This document shows, in pieces, positions 7,359-16,854 of a stretch of 64,000 nt of DNA. The number at the start of each line of letters is the position of its first letter. The stretch's first letter is position 1. The position numbers and the translations under genes are program-made. The DNA is from Rhodospirillales bacterium (lineage in GTDB: Bacteria > Pseudomonadota > Alphaproteobacteria > Rhodospirillales > Shumkoniaceae). The notes beneath the pieces are model-generated. The model did not search any database. It saw nothing but the letters and a program-made list of their open reading frames with translations, and was not told where the DNA came from. The stretch is from the NCBI GenBank assembly GCA_018432935.1, contig JAHDSF010000017.1:62001-126000 (forward strand). The letters are read 5' to 3'.

Positions 7359-8759
7359 ATGCGTTGGCTGCTCGCCCTTGGGCTTCTCGGCTCCGCCTCT
7401 CCTGCGTTGGCGGGTGGCGCATTCGACGGCGTCTACGGCGGCGACGTTGCCTGCGAGGGCGCGGGGACCTCGCCGCCTTTCGCCATGAAGGCAGGCATCA
7501 TCGTCCGCGACAGCCGATTCGTCACCGAGCGCGGCACGGCGGGCAAGAATGGCTGGGAACGCCTGGAGGGGCACATCGAGACGGACGGCACCGTCGCCGT
7601 TCAAGGCCGTTACATCGCCGAGGTCGAAAAGCCGATCGCGTACCGCGGCCGCATCTCCTCGGGACGGCTCCAGGTTGCCGGCACGCGCGGCCCGCGGCGC
7701 TGTTCGCTCGATGCGGCGCCGCCGCCGCCGACCGGCGCCAAACTGCCCTACCGGATGCCGCCCGACGTGGCCGCCCGGCGCGCCGCGGTCGGCAGGACGT
7801 TTCCCGGTACCTTCACCTGCCCTGCCCCGCCGGCGCCGGTTCGCGACGTCCTGGTCGAGCCCTTCTACCGCAAGGACGACCCGACCCACTCGATCGTCGA
7901 CCCCGAAGCCTACGCGGCCCGAGCCGCCGCCGCCGAACCGCTGAGCAGACTCGCCGCCGGCGTTGCCCGGCTCGGCGATCGCTACCTCGCGGAGCAGCCG
8001 CGCAATGCGGCGGTAGCCGACTGCCTTGCCACGTGGCTCGATGCCTGGGCCTCGGCGGGCGCCCTGCTGGGTACCGCGACCATGCAGGGCAGCTACGAGC
8101 GGAAGTGGACCCTGGCCACCCTTGCCCTGAATCTGGCGTTGCTGCGCGATGCCCCCGAGGTAGGCGAGACGCGGGGGCAAAGGATGGCGGCATGGATAGC
8201 GGACCTCGCCTATGCCACCGTGCCCGCTTACGCCGGCAAGCCCTTCGCCGAGCAGAACAACCACCTCAACTGGGCCGCCCTCGCGGTACTGGCGGCCGGA
8301 GCCGCGACCGGCGAGGCGGGCCTGTTCGAGTGGGGCATCGCCGCCGCCCGCGGCGCTATCGCCAACATCGACGACGACGGCTCGCTGCCGCACGAACTGA
8401 AGCGTGCCGCCAAGGCCCTGCACTACCATCGTTTCGCGCTGGAGCCGCTGATCCTTGCCGCCGAAATAGCCGCCGCCAACGGCATCGACCTCTATGCCGA
8501 CGGGAGGCTGCACCACCTGGTCGGCTACACGGTGGTGGCGATGGCCAACCCCGATCTCGTCGCCCGCCGGGTCGGCCGGAACCAGGACACCGTCGGCGCC
8601 GATGGCATCCGCCCTTCGATGTACGCCTGGGCGGAGCCCTACGTCGCCCGCTTCCCCGGCGGATCCCCGGCCGCCACGCTGCAACGTCTTCGCAACGGCG
8701 GACTTTCCTCGACCTGGCTCGGCGGCAACCAGACGTTGCGGTTCGCCACCCTTCCCTGA
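7359..8759 (+). CDS. Secreted alginate-lyase-family protein (PL5-like) with extra N-terminal domain
   Basis: Exported protein of 466 residues, signal peptide about 1-19 (ending PALA). Residues about 20-115 form a small separate domain with no recognised function. From about 145 the sequence follows the alpha/alpha toroid of periplasmic alginate lyases: QNNHLNW (about 299-305) contains the Asn-His pair, and DGSLPHELKRAAKALHYH (about 340-358) contains the Arg and Tyr/His of the second catalytic motif, followed by FALEPL. AlgL proteins are about 370 residues, so the N-terminal domain is an addition. No alginate biosynthesis genes are nearby, so the true polymer may be another uronate-containing polysaccharide. 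It lies 52 bases after the ABC ATPase gene, so co-transcription is possible. Confidence 0.75.
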   Translation: MRWLLALGLLGSASPALAGGAFDGVYGGDVACEGAGTSPPFAMKAGIIVRDSRFVTERGTAGKNGWERLEGHIETDGTVAVQGRYIAEVEKPIAYRGRISSGRLQVAGTRGPRRCSLDAAPPPPTGAKLPYRMPPDVAARRAAVGRTFPGTFTCPAPPAPVRDVLVEPFYRKDDPTHSIVDPEAYAARAAAAEPLSRLAAGVARLGDRYLAEQPRNAAVADCLATWLDAWASAGALLGTATMQGSYERKWTLATLALNLALLRDAPEVGETRGQRMAAWIADLAYATVPAYAGKPFAEQNNHLNWAALAVLAAGAATGEAGLFEWGIAAARGAIANIDDDGSLPHELKRAAKALHYHRFALEPLILAAEIAAANGIDLYADGRLHHLVGYTVVAMANPDLVARRVGRNQDTVGADGIRPSMYAWAEPYVARFPGGSPAATLQRLRNGGLSSTWLGGNQTLRFATLP

Positions 8760-8881
8760 TCCGGTCTGCCGTGGGCCGAAGACCCCACGAAAAGTCGGGA
8801 CGACGGCGCTCCGCCACCGCATTATGATTGCGATGACCAAGCCGCTTGCGGTTGCCCGCAGGATGTGGACATAGTGCCGCG

Positions 8882-9871
8882 ATGATCGATCCTTACGGAC
8901 GGAAAATCACGTACCTGCGCGTCTCCATCACGGACCGCTGCAATTTCCGCTGCTTCTACTGCATGTCCGAGCAGATGGAGTTTCTGCCCAAGGGGGAGAT
9001 CCTGTCGCTGGAGGAGATCGACCGCATCTGCTCGGCCTTCGTCGCCAAGGGGGTGCGGAAGCTGCGCCTGACCGGCGGCGAGCCCCTGGTACGGCGCGAT
9101 GCGATCGAACTCTTCCGCAGCCTGGGCCGCCACCTGGGCGCCGGGACTCTCGACGAACTGACCCTGACCACCAACGGCTCGCTGCTCGCCCGCCACGCGG
9201 ACTCGCTGGCGGCCTGCGGAGTCAGGCGCATCAACGTGTCTCTCGACACCCTCGATCCCGGCAAGTTCGCCGCCATCACCAGCCGCGGCCAGATCCAGCC
9301 GGTGCTGGAGGGCATCGCGGCCGCCAAGGCGGCAGGCCTCAAGGTGAAGATCAATACGGTGGCGCTGAAGGGTATCAACGAGGACGAGATCCTGACGCTG
9401 GTGCGCTGGTGCGCCGACCGGGGTTTCGACCTCACCTTCATCGAGACGATGCCGCTGGGCGAGATCGAGGCCCGGCGGGTGGACAACTATCTGCCGCTGT
9501 CCGAGGTGCGGGCGCGCATCGCGAGCGTTTTCCCGCTGGAGGGCGTTGCCGAGACGACCGGCGGGCCGGCGCGTTACGTCCGGGTTGCCGAGACCGGGCA
9601 GCGGATCGGCTTCATAACGCCGATGACGCACAATTTCTGCGAGACCTGCAACCGCGTCAGGCTGACCTGCACCGGAACGCTTTACATGTGCCTGGGCCAG
9701 GATGATGCCGTCGACCTGCGGGCACCGGTGCGGACCTCGCCAGACAACGGCCCGCTGATCGCGGCCATCGACGCCGCCATCGCCCGCAAGCCCAAGGGCC
9801 ACGAGTTCATCATCGACCCCGCCCTAGGCCGTCCCGCCGTGTTCCGGCACATGAGCGTGACGGGGGGATGA
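8882..9871 (+). CDS. moaA: GTP 3',8-cyclase MoaA
   Basis: Radical SAM enzyme that converts GTP to the first intermediate of molybdopterin synthesis; 329 residues, the usual size. The N-terminal SAM cluster motif is CNFRCFYC (Cys20, 24, 27), the SAM-binding GGEP follows, and the C-terminal substrate cluster is [11 protein letters not shown] (Cys253, 256, 263). The protein ends in the Gly-Gly tail that is required for activity. The ATG at 8882 places [17 protein letters not shown] at the start as in other MoaA proteins. No good ribosome site is visible. It shares a strand and neighbourhood with the tungstate importer, since the metal ends up on the cofactor this pathway makes. Confidence 0.96.
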   Translation: MIDPYGRKITYLRVSITDRCNFRCFYCMSEQMEFLPKGEILSLEEIDRICSAFVAKGVRKLRLTGGEPLVRRDAIELFRSLGRHLGAGTLDELTLTTNGSLLARHADSLAACGVRRINVSLDTLDPGKFAAITSRGQIQPVLEGIAAAKAAGLKVKINTVALKGINEDEILTLVRWCADRGFDLTFIETMPLGEIEARRVDNYLPLSEVRARIASVFPLEGVAETTGGPARYVRVAETGQRIGFITPMTHNFCETCNRVRLTCTGTLYMCLGQDDAVDLRAPVRTSPDNGPLIAAIDAAIARKPKGHEFIIDPALGRPAVFRHMSVTGG

Positions 9872-9904
9872 GAGCCGCCGAACCTGAGATGCCAGAGAGG
9901 ACTT

Positions 9905-11431
9905 GTGACTAACGGCCGCATCATCCTGATCTACCCGCAGCAGGGCTTTTCGGGCAACTACGTCAAGCACATGCCCCTGAGCCTTCTATACGCCGCGGCG
10001 GAAGTCGTGAAGGCGGGGTACGAGGTCGTTCTGCTCGACACCCGGGTCCAGATCGACTGGCGCAACCGATTGCGGCAACTTATGGCCGAGGAACGGCCGC
10101 TCTGCGTCGGGGTCAGCGTGATGAGCGGACGGCCGATCACCAACGCAATTGCCATCGGACGTTTTGTCAAGGAGGTCAATCGAGGCGTTCCCGTGGTCTG
10201 GGGCGGACCCCATGCGACGTTCTATCCCGAAAGCATCCTGAGCGACGAATGGAGCTGCGATTACGTGCTCTCGGGATACGCCTCGAAGAGCTTCCACCGC
10301 CTTTGCGAGTCTCTCCGCCAAGGTACTGGACTTGACATGGTTCCTGGGCTGTCCTGGCGGGAGGGAGATGCGGTCAGGCGCAATCCGGCGGAAGACAAGA
10401 AATTCGAGAACATTCCCTACCAAGACATTCCCTACCATCTCATCGACGACTACTCTGTGTACGGTCAGGTGGATCAGGACCGCCGGATCTTCTCGATGTA
10501 CTCGGCCCTCGGCTGTCCGTATCAATGCTCGTTCTGCAGTTCTCCCGCCCAGTATGCTTCGATAGAGGGCAAGAAGTGGGTGCCCCTGGCGGCCAAGGAA
10601 GTCGTCGACCACGTGCAGTACGTCGCCGAGAAATACCAAGCCAACTACATCTACTTCATCGACGACGACAGCTTTCCCAAGCTCGACCACGTGCGCGCCA
10701 TCATCGAGGAGATTGCGGCTCGGAAGATTCCGGTCAAGCTCGGATTCCGCGGCGCGCGGATCAGTGAAATCAAGCGCATGACGGACGAGTTCCTGAGTAT
10801 GCTGGTCGATTCTGGGACCGACATCATGCACATCGGCGCCGAAAGCGGGTCGGACCGCGTTCTCAAGCTGATCCGCAAGAACTGCACAGCCATGGACATT
10901 GTCGAGGTCAACCGCAAGCTGGCGCGCCACCCCGAGATCACCGCCGCCTACAACTTCCTGATGGGCGTGCCGACGGAAACCCTCGATGAGCTGAAGCTCA
11001 CCCGTGATCTGATGCTGCGGCTCGTCGAGGACCACCCGAACTGCATCATCTTCCCTCCCAACAAGTTCCGCCCGCTTCCGGGGACCGAGCTCTACGAAGT
11101 CGCGGCGAAGGAGTGGGGATACCGGATGCCGCAGACGCTGCAGGAGTGGGCCAACATCGAGGTCGAAGGGAAGGCGAACAAGGACTGGTACGACCCGGGA
11201 ATGGAGAAGTTCTTCAACCTGATGCTGATCTGCTCGTACTTCATCGACAACAAGGTGCTGAAGGTCACCCGCGGCCGTACCTTGTTCTTCAAGTTCGCCC
11301 GTCTGCTGAACCGCCTCTACCGCCCCGTCGCCCTCTTCCGCCTTCGCCGCGGACTGACCTTTGCCCTCGTCGAGTATTCGGCCTATCGTTTCCTCACGCG
11401 TTTGTTGTCGAGGGGCGAAAAGGCTGCTTGA
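9905..11431 (+). CDS. B12-binding-domain radical SAM protein
   Basis: A 508-residue protein with an N-terminal cobalamin-binding-like domain (about 1-150; motifs MPLSLLYAAAEVVKAGYEV and VVWGGPHAT), a radical SAM domain with CPYQCSFC (Cys204, 208, 211), and a C-terminal region of about 150 residues rich in Arg and aromatics. The GTG start follows an AGAGAGGA ribosome site. This architecture is used for methylations, ring formations and C-C chemistry on lipids, tetrapyrroles and natural products; the substrate here is unknown. It is followed two bases later by an asparagine-synthase-like gene, and the four genes to 15402 appear to form one unit. Its context differs from the hopanoid enzymes HpnJ/HpnR because no squalene or hopene genes are present. 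Confidence 0.85.
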   Translation: MTNGRIILIYPQQGFSGNYVKHMPLSLLYAAAEVVKAGYEVVLLDTRVQIDWRNRLRQLMAEERPLCVGVSVMSGRPITNAIAIGRFVKEVNRGVPVVWGGPHATFYPESILSDEWSCDYVLSGYASKSFHRLCESLRQGTGLDMVPGLSWREGDAVRRNPAEDKKFENIPYQDIPYHLIDDYSVYGQVDQDRRIFSMYSALGCPYQCSFCSSPAQYASIEGKKWVPLAAKEVVDHVQYVAEKYQANYIYFIDDDSFPKLDHVRAIIEEIAARKIPVKLGFRGARISEIKRMTDEFLSMLVDSGTDIMHIGAESGSDRVLKLIRKNCTAMDIVEVNRKLARHPEITAAYNFLMGVPTETLDELKLTRDLMLRLVEDHPNCIIFPPNKFRPLPGTELYEVAAKEWGYRMPQTLQEWANIEVEGKANKDWYDPGMEKFFNLMLICSYFIDNKVLKVTRGRTLFFKFARLLNRLYRPVALFRLRRGLTFALVEYSAYRFLTRLLSRGEKAA

Positions 11432-11433
11432 TC

Positions 11434-13323
11434 ATGTGCGGGCTGGTCGGGTTCGCTGATCCCGATGGCGTTATCCAAGACCCCGTGGCCACCGTCGAAG
11501 AGATGGTCGCCACGCTCGCTCACCGCGGCCCAGACGGCCAGGGGGTCTGGCATGGCGGCGCCGTCCACCTCGGCCACCGGCGGCTCGCCATCATCGACAC
11601 CAGTGATGCGGGCGCGCAGCCGATGCTGGCGCCCTGGGGATCGGCGATCGTCTTCAACGGCGAGATCTACAACCACGTCGAACTGCGCGAGGAACTGGAG
11701 ACCGCCGGCTTCCGCTTTCGCACGCGCTCGGACACCGAGGTGCTGCTGGCGGCCTGGGAGCGCTGGGGACCCGACTGCCTCGACCGCCTCATCGGCATGT
11801 TCGCGTTTGCCTTGTGGGATCCGCGCCAGGGCCGGTTGTTTCTCGCCCGCGACCGTCTCGGCAAGAAGCCCCTGTACCTTTGTCAGGATGGGCGTTTCCT
11901 GGCGTTCGCCTCTGAACCCAAGGCTCTGCTGGCCGTCGAGCGCATACGCCGACGGGCCGGGCTCGACGGTCGCGCGTTGGCGGACTTCCTCACTCTTGGG
12001 TACGTGCTCTCCCCGAAGTCAATCTACTCCAACATCCAGCGCCTCCCTGCAGGATGCTGGGCGGAATACGGCGCGCACTCCGGGACTCTCCGGATCCAGG
12101 AATACTGGAAGCTGGAAGAACACGTGCTTGCCCACCGCATGCCCTATGACGAGGACGCGCGGCATCGGTTCCGGGAATTGCTGGAGGATGCGGTCAGAAT
12201 CCGGCTCCGGGCCGATGTACCGGTGGGGTGTTTCCTGTCCGGCGGGATCGACTCCTCGACGATCGCCGCCCTCGTCGCGCGCGTGTCGAAGCAGCCCATG
12301 CGCGCCTTCTGCGTCGGCTTTGCCGAATCGAGCTTCGACGAGCGCGCCCATGCCCGCCGGGTGGCGGATCACCTCGGCATCGAGTTTACGGTGCTTGAGT
12401 CGGGTGGCGCCGACCTCGCCGCCATCGTACGCCACTGCGACGAGCCGTTCGCCGACACCTCGCTGCTGCCCACCTGGCAGCTCAACGCCGCCGCGTCGCG
12501 GCATGTCAAGGTGGCTCTGTCGGGCGACGGCGCCGACGAAATCCTCGCCGGCTACCCGACTTACCAGGCCGACCGTCTATACCGGTTCTACCGCCGCGTT
12601 CCGCAGCCGATCCAGGCGGCCCTGGACGGGCTGGCCCGACGCGCGCTAAAGCCGAGCTACCGCAAGCTCTCCCTCGACTACCGCGTGCGGCAATTCCTGG
12701 CCAGCCGGGGGCTGTCGCCTGAACGGGCGCACGCGTGGTGGAGAGTCGTTTTCTCCGGGCGGGAAATCCGGACCCTCCTGGCGGACGATGTGCTTGCCAC
12801 GATCGGCGACTACGATCCGCTCTGCGCATTCGAAGCGGCCTTCGAGCGTGTCCGCGGGGCAGACTTCCTGAACCGCTCGCTCTACGTCGACATCAAGACT
12901 TGGCTGGCGGACGACATCCTGGTGAAGGTGGACCGAATGAGCATGGCCCATGGGCTTGAGGTGCGCTCGCCACTGCTCGACCACCGAGTGGTCGAGTTCG
13001 CGCTGCGCCTGGAGCCGGCGGCGAAGATTCGGGGGACGCGGCAGAAGGTGGCCCTGCGCGACGTCGCCGCTCCTCTTCTCCCGTCGGCCACCCTGAAGCG
13101 CGGCAAGCAGGGTTTCGGCGCACCCACGACCGGCTTCGGTGCCGTGGCACCCCCCGCTCTGGACTCCTCGGGGCTTTTCCGGCAGTGTTTCCGCCTCGAC
13201 GGGCTCGCGGAAGACATCACCTACAAGTCTCTTGCCCTCGGAGTCCTTATCAAGTGGCTCGATCTCCGCCGCGAATCAGGCGCCGGGCCAGAACGGGCGC
13301 TTTCATGGTCGTCAACGGGCTAA
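11434..13323 (+). CDS. asnB: Glutamine-hydrolysing asparagine synthase family protein
   Basis: A 629-residue amidotransferase. The start is fixed by the required N-terminal nucleophile: MCGLVGF, Cys2 after Met removal. The glutaminase domain (about 1-210) shows HRGPDGQG and FNGEIYNH. The synthetase domain has the ATP pyrophosphatase loop SGGIDSS at about residue 269, then SGDGADEIL and the VDRMSMAHGLEVRSPLLDH block. Such enzymes make asparagine, but in clusters like this they often amidate or adenylate a carboxylate on a sugar or peptide. It begins two bases after the radical SAM gene, and its last 19 bases overlap the glycosyltransferase gene. Confidence 0.88.
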   Translation: MCGLVGFADPDGVIQDPVATVEEMVATLAHRGPDGQGVWHGGAVHLGHRRLAIIDTSDAGAQPMLAPWGSAIVFNGEIYNHVELREELETAGFRFRTRSDTEVLLAAWERWGPDCLDRLIGMFAFALWDPRQGRLFLARDRLGKKPLYLCQDGRFLAFASEPKALLAVERIRRRAGLDGRALADFLTLGYVLSPKSIYSNIQRLPAGCWAEYGAHSGTLRIQEYWKLEEHVLAHRMPYDEDARHRFRELLEDAVRIRLRADVPVGCFLSGGIDSSTIAALVARVSKQPMRAFCVGFAESSFDERAHARRVADHLGIEFTVLESGGADLAAIVRHCDEPFADTSLLPTWQLNAAASRHVKVALSGDGADEILAGYPTYQADRLYRFYRRVPQPIQAALDGLARRALKPSYRKLSLDYRVRQFLASRGLSPERAHAWWRVVFSGREIRTLLADDVLATIGDYDPLCAFEAAFERVRGADFLNRSLYVDIKTWLADDILVKVDRMSMAHGLEVRSPLLDHRVVEFALRLEPAAKIRGTRQKVALRDVAAPLLPSATLKRGKQGFGAPTTGFGAVAPPALDSSGLFRQCFRLDGLAEDITYKSLALGVLIKWLDLRRESGAGPERALSWSSTG

Positions 13324-14201
13324 GCTATATCGTTCCTGCCTACAATGAAGAAGGCGCGATCACATCTACGATCGAGCGGCTGCAGGCGGTACTGCCGGGG
13401 CTCGGAATTCCTTACGAGATCATCGTCGTCAACGACGGCTCGGTCGACGCGACTCGCTTGCGCGCGGAACAGTGCGGCAGCGACGTCCAGGTCATCTCGC
13501 ACCCAGTCAACATCGGATATGGCAGCGCCATAAAGACCGGGATCCGAGCTTCACGCTACAACTGGATTGGCATCGTCGATGCCGACGGCACCTATCCTAT
13601 CGAGAACTTGCCGAAGCTGATCGAAAAGATGAATCAGGGCTTCGACATGGCAGTAGCAGCGAGGGAGAACGTGCTGGCCACGGATCGTCCGGTGAAGCGA
13701 TGCCTTCGCTGGCTGATGATTGCCCTGCTCAACCTGATCATCGGCGCCCGGGTCGAGGACCCCAACAGCGGCTTCCGGGTCTTCACCCGGCGTCTCGCCT
13801 TTACGTTCTACCCGTTCCTCTGCAACACGTTCTCGTTTACCACCTCCATGACGGTCTTCGCGCTGGGCGAGCGCTTCTTCGTCGCCTACGTGCCGCTCCA
13901 TTACGCCGTCCGTACCGGCCGAAGCAAGGTTAGGCACTTCCGCGACTCCCTGCGCATGATGCAGCTCATCTTCCAGGGCATCACCTTCTTCAATCCCGTC
14001 AAAGCCTATCTGATGATCATCCTGGGGCTTGCCCTGGGTTTCCTCGTGCCTGCCGTGGTGCTGTCGCGGCTCGGTTTCGACTTGGCTGCGGTTCTGTGGT
14101 TCGCGTTCGGAGCCGTGGCGACGATCCTCTTCGGGCTTGGCGTACTAGCCGACATCGTCCGGATCGCCGGGATCGGGCGGGACTCGATGAAGGACTGCTG
14201 A
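13305..14201 (+). CDS. Family 2 glycosyltransferase, polyprenyl-phosphate type, membrane-anchored
   Basis: A 298-residue protein with a GT-A catalytic domain: SYIVPAYNEE at the N-terminus, IIVVNDGSVD, and the metal-binding VDADGTYP. It ends in two hydrophobic segments (about 240-265 and 270-290), as in dolichol/undecaprenyl-phosphate sugar transferases such as GtrB/ArnC relatives. It probably loads a sugar onto a lipid carrier on the cytoplasmic face. The ATG at 13305 lies inside the end of the asparagine synthase gene, indicating coupled translation. Its next neighbour is a polytopic membrane protein that could use the lipid-linked sugar. Confidence 0.87.
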   Translation: MVVNGLSYIVPAYNEEGAITSTIERLQAVLPGLGIPYEIIVVNDGSVDATRLRAEQCGSDVQVISHPVNIGYGSAIKTGIRASRYNWIGIVDADGTYPIENLPKLIEKMNQGFDMAVAARENVLATDRPVKRCLRWLMIALLNLIIGARVEDPNSGFRVFTRRLAFTFYPFLCNTFSFTTSMTVFALGERFFVAYVPLHYAVRTGRSKVRHFRDSLRMMQLIFQGITFFNPVKAYLMIILGLALGFLVPAVVLSRLGFDLAAVLWFAFGAVATILFGLGVLADIVRIAGIGRDSMKDC

Positions 14202-14202
14202 C

Positions 14203-15402
14203 GTGCGGGCCCTGCCATTAGCCTTGTTCCTGGCCGGAACGCTTCTGGTCGCCATGGTGCGCGGGGGCGCTCTTCAGACCATGGGCGAGATCCACGATGG
14301 GACTCTGGCCATATCCGAGTTGTGCGCGATCTGCCAGCGCAACACGACCTGGCTCTACTGGCTGGTGCGGGGAACACTCACCGCGCTCAGCGACCTGTTC
14401 TTCCTGGGGCCCGACGCGGGGGCATTCGCTCGCGACACGCCCTGGGAGTTCGCTCCTGTCCTCGCCAACCGGGATGCGGCCATCCAACTGCTCAGCCTCT
14501 ACGGCACGAGGCTCCTCCTTGCGATCCCGGCGTTTGTCCTCGTCTGCCGGATCCTCTTGGATTGGCGCTGGCGCCTCGTCTATGTCGCGGCCCTCCTGGC
14601 CCTCTGGGGGGGATGGCCGGCCACCGGCGTGAACCTGGTGTTGTCATCCGGTTCGCTGGTCGCCGACTGGCCGCCCGCGTACTACAACTTCGCACACCCG
14701 CTATTCGACTTCGATTGGGCCGGAATCGGCTTTGTCAGCATCCTGGCCCTGGTCTTGCTGCGAAACCGCCCCGTCCATCCTTTGTTGGCGGCGGTTCTTG
14801 CGGGATTCGGACAAGCCATGATGGACAATCTTGGCATGGCGAGCGGAGTGACTCTCGCCTGTGCCGCCGCCTATCGCGGCGAGGGGTGGAGGCGGGCCGC
14901 GCTGCTCCTGGCGTCTAGCGGCTTGGGTGCAGCTCTGGTGCTCGGGGCCATCGGAGGGCTGGGCGGACTTGGCATGGAGCGGGCTGGGCTTTTGGCCACA
15001 ACCGCCAGTGACGGCTTTTTCGCGAAGGTCGCCGCCTATTTTGGGTACTGGTGGGATACCATCGGCGTCTACAATTTCCTTTGGTTCAACACGACGGTCG
15101 CCAACTTCCTTTCGCTGTTGGCGCTTCCCCTCGCGGTCGGATGCGCACTTGGCGCACTACTGCCGAGGGCCGCCTTCAAAGCCATCGAAGGTTGGCATCC
15201 GGTTGCCATGCTCGGCTGTTGTGCTGTCGGAATCTTCGTGACGCTGGTTCTCGGCCTCTTCAAGAGTGGCTACGGCTCCGACATGGGCCGCCAAGTGATG
15301 CCGCTTCTGACAATGATCATGCCCCTTGCGATGCTTGCGGTGCAGCAGACGCGGTTCCATTTCCGGGCTCCTGCGCCGGTCCGCAAAGATTTACGGCCTT
15401 AG
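14203..15402 (+). CDS. Polytopic membrane protein of unknown function
   Basis: A 399-residue product with about nine or ten hydrophobic segments starting right at the N-terminus (LPLALFLAGTLLVAMV). The gene starts with GTG one base after the glycosyltransferase stop. I do not recognise a family; a short lumenal loop after the first helix carries acidic residues and Cys (GEIHDGTLAISELCAIC), and an Asp/Glu in such a loop is typical of GT-C glycosyltransferases, so a sugar transferase acting on the periplasmic face is one possibility. Base composition is lower in GC than its flanks by eye. The end overlaps the convergent tetR gene by 12 bases. Confidence 0.75.
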   Translation: MRALPLALFLAGTLLVAMVRGGALQTMGEIHDGTLAISELCAICQRNTTWLYWLVRGTLTALSDLFFLGPDAGAFARDTPWEFAPVLANRDAAIQLLSLYGTRLLLAIPAFVLVCRILLDWRWRLVYVAALLALWGGWPATGVNLVLSSGSLVADWPPAYYNFAHPLFDFDWAGIGFVSILALVLLRNRPVHPLLAAVLAGFGQAMMDNLGMASGVTLACAAAYRGEGWRRAALLLASSGLGAALVLGAIGGLGGLGMERAGLLATTASDGFFAKVAAYFGYWWDTIGVYNFLWFNTTVANFLSLLALPLAVGCALGALLPRAAFKAIEGWHPVAMLGCCAVGIFVTLVLGLFKSGYGSDMGRQVMPLLTMIMPLAMLAVQQTRFHFRAPAPVRKDLRP

Positions 15403-15993
15403 CGCCGTCAGGAACACCGAAAGGCCGCCCAGGCAGTCCTGGAAGACCTCGACGCTCTGCGCGTTCTTGGCCTGGGCGAAGGCGCCCTGGAGGGCGGCGA
15501 CGGTGAAGGCCGCCACCTGCTCGGCGTCGACGTCGCCGCGCACGGTACCGTTCTGCTGGCCATGGCGGAACGCCCGGGCCAGTCCCTTGCGCCAGTTCCG
15601 GTAGAGAGCCTCGATCCGCTGCCGGAAGCCCTCGTCGACCCCGGCCATCTCCAGAGCCAGGTTGTTGAGGGGACAACCGAGCTTGACGATCGCCGGCACC
15701 TCGCCGGAAAGCCGCTCCTGGATCAACTGAGCCAGCCCCTCAACCGGATCCTCGGCGCCCTCCAGCGGCCGCAGCCACCACTCCGCCAGGTATTCCTTGA
15801 GAACCTCGTCGACCAGCGCGTAGCCGAGCGCCATCTTGTTGGGGAAGTGGTGGTAGAGCGCGCCCTTGGTGACATCGGTGTCGGCCAGGATGGCGTTCAG
15901 CCCGGCGGCACGGAAGCCTTCGCTGTGGATGCGTGCGAACGCCGCGCGAAGGATCTTGCGGCGGGTTTCCTGGGGGTCGCGGCCGCGGGTCAT
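15391..15993 (-). CDS. TetR/AcrR-family transcriptional regulator
   Basis: A 200-residue repressor. The N-terminal helix-turn-helix is clear (GLNAILADTDVTKGALYHHFPNK, about residues 28-52). The C-terminal ligand domain has the CPLNNLALEMAG segment seen in the YxaF/LmrA/AcuR-like group. It is transcribed leftward, divergent from nadK across a 90-base gap and convergent with the membrane-protein gene. The target is unknown; autoregulation and control of nadK are the simplest options from position. Confidence 0.88.
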   Translation of the reverse strand: MTRGRDPQETRRKILRAAFARIHSEGFRAAGLNAILADTDVTKGALYHHFPNKMALGYALVDEVLKEYLAEWWLRPLEGAEDPVEGLAQLIQERLSGEVPAIVKLGCPLNNLALEMAGVDEGFRQRIEALYRNWRKGLARAFRHGQQNGTVRGDVDAEQVAAFTVAALQGAFAQAKNAQSVEVFQDCLGGLSVFLTALRP

Positions 15994-16083
15994 GCACCAA
16001 AGTATCTTTCAACCGCTCTCCTTCCGCAAGCCGAGTGAACGGAGTAAGGTGGCGGCCCGCCGCCACCACAACCGGACAGCGCG

Positions 16084-16854
16084 ATGGACCTCAAGACCGT
16101 CAGCTTCACCGCCTCGGACAGAATCGAGGACGCGCAGCGCGCCGAGACGGAGATGCGCGAGCGCTACGGCCACGTCCCCCCCGAGAACGCGGACGCCATC
16201 GTCGCGCTGGGCGGCGACGGCTTCATGTTGCAGACGCTGCACCGCTTCATGGGCCTGGGCAAGCCGATCTTCGGCCTCAACCTGGGGTCGGTCGGGTTCC
16301 TGATGAACGACTTCCGGATCGAGGGGCTGATGGAGCGCCTGCAACGGGCCCATCCGATCAACCTCGACCTGCTGCAGATGACTGCCCTCGACGTTGCCGG
16401 AGCGGAGCACCGCGCGCTCGCCATCAACGAGGTCTCGCTGCTGCGCCAGACCCGACTGGCGGCCAAGATCCGCGTCTTCGTCGATGATGTCGTCCGCATG
16501 GAGCAGATGATCTGCGACGGCGTCCTCGTCTCCACCCCGGCCGGCAGCACCGCCTACAACAATGCCGTGCACGGGCCGATCCTGCCGCTGGGATGCGAGG
16601 TGCTGGCGCTCACCCCCATCAGCTCGTTCCGACCGCGCCGCTGGCGCGGCGCGCTGTTGCCCCAGAATGCCCGCGTCACCTTCGAGAACTGCAGTCCCGC
16701 CCATCGGCCGGTCAGCGCAGTCGCCGATTTCACCGAGGTGCGCGACATCGTCCGCGTCGACGTCCGCCGCGAGCCGGGGCGGGGCCCCTCGGTTCTGTTC
16801 GATCCCGAGAACAGCCTCGCCGAGCGGATCATCAAGGAGCAGTTCCTGCCGTGA
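16084..16854 (+). CDS. nadK: NAD kinase
   Basis: Phosphorylates NAD to NADP. The 256-residue length is that of the short alphaproteobacterial form. The catalytic and nucleotide motif GGDG lies at 43-46 (ALGGDGFMLQ), followed by FGLNLGSVGFLMN, AINEVSL, and the NAD-binding STPAGSTAYN. The ATG at 16084 gives the usual short N-terminus (MDLKTVSFTASD). The stop overlaps the GTG of the next gene, so the two are coupled. Confidence 0.95.
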   Translation: MDLKTVSFTASDRIEDAQRAETEMRERYGHVPPENADAIVALGGDGFMLQTLHRFMGLGKPIFGLNLGSVGFLMNDFRIEGLMERLQRAHPINLDLLQMTALDVAGAEHRALAINEVSLLRQTRLAAKIRVFVDDVVRMEQMICDGVLVSTPAGSTAYNNAVHGPILPLGCEVLALTPISSFRPRRWRGALLPQNARVTFENCSPAHRPVSAVADFTEVRDIVRVDVRREPGRGPSVLFDPENSLAERIIKEQFLP

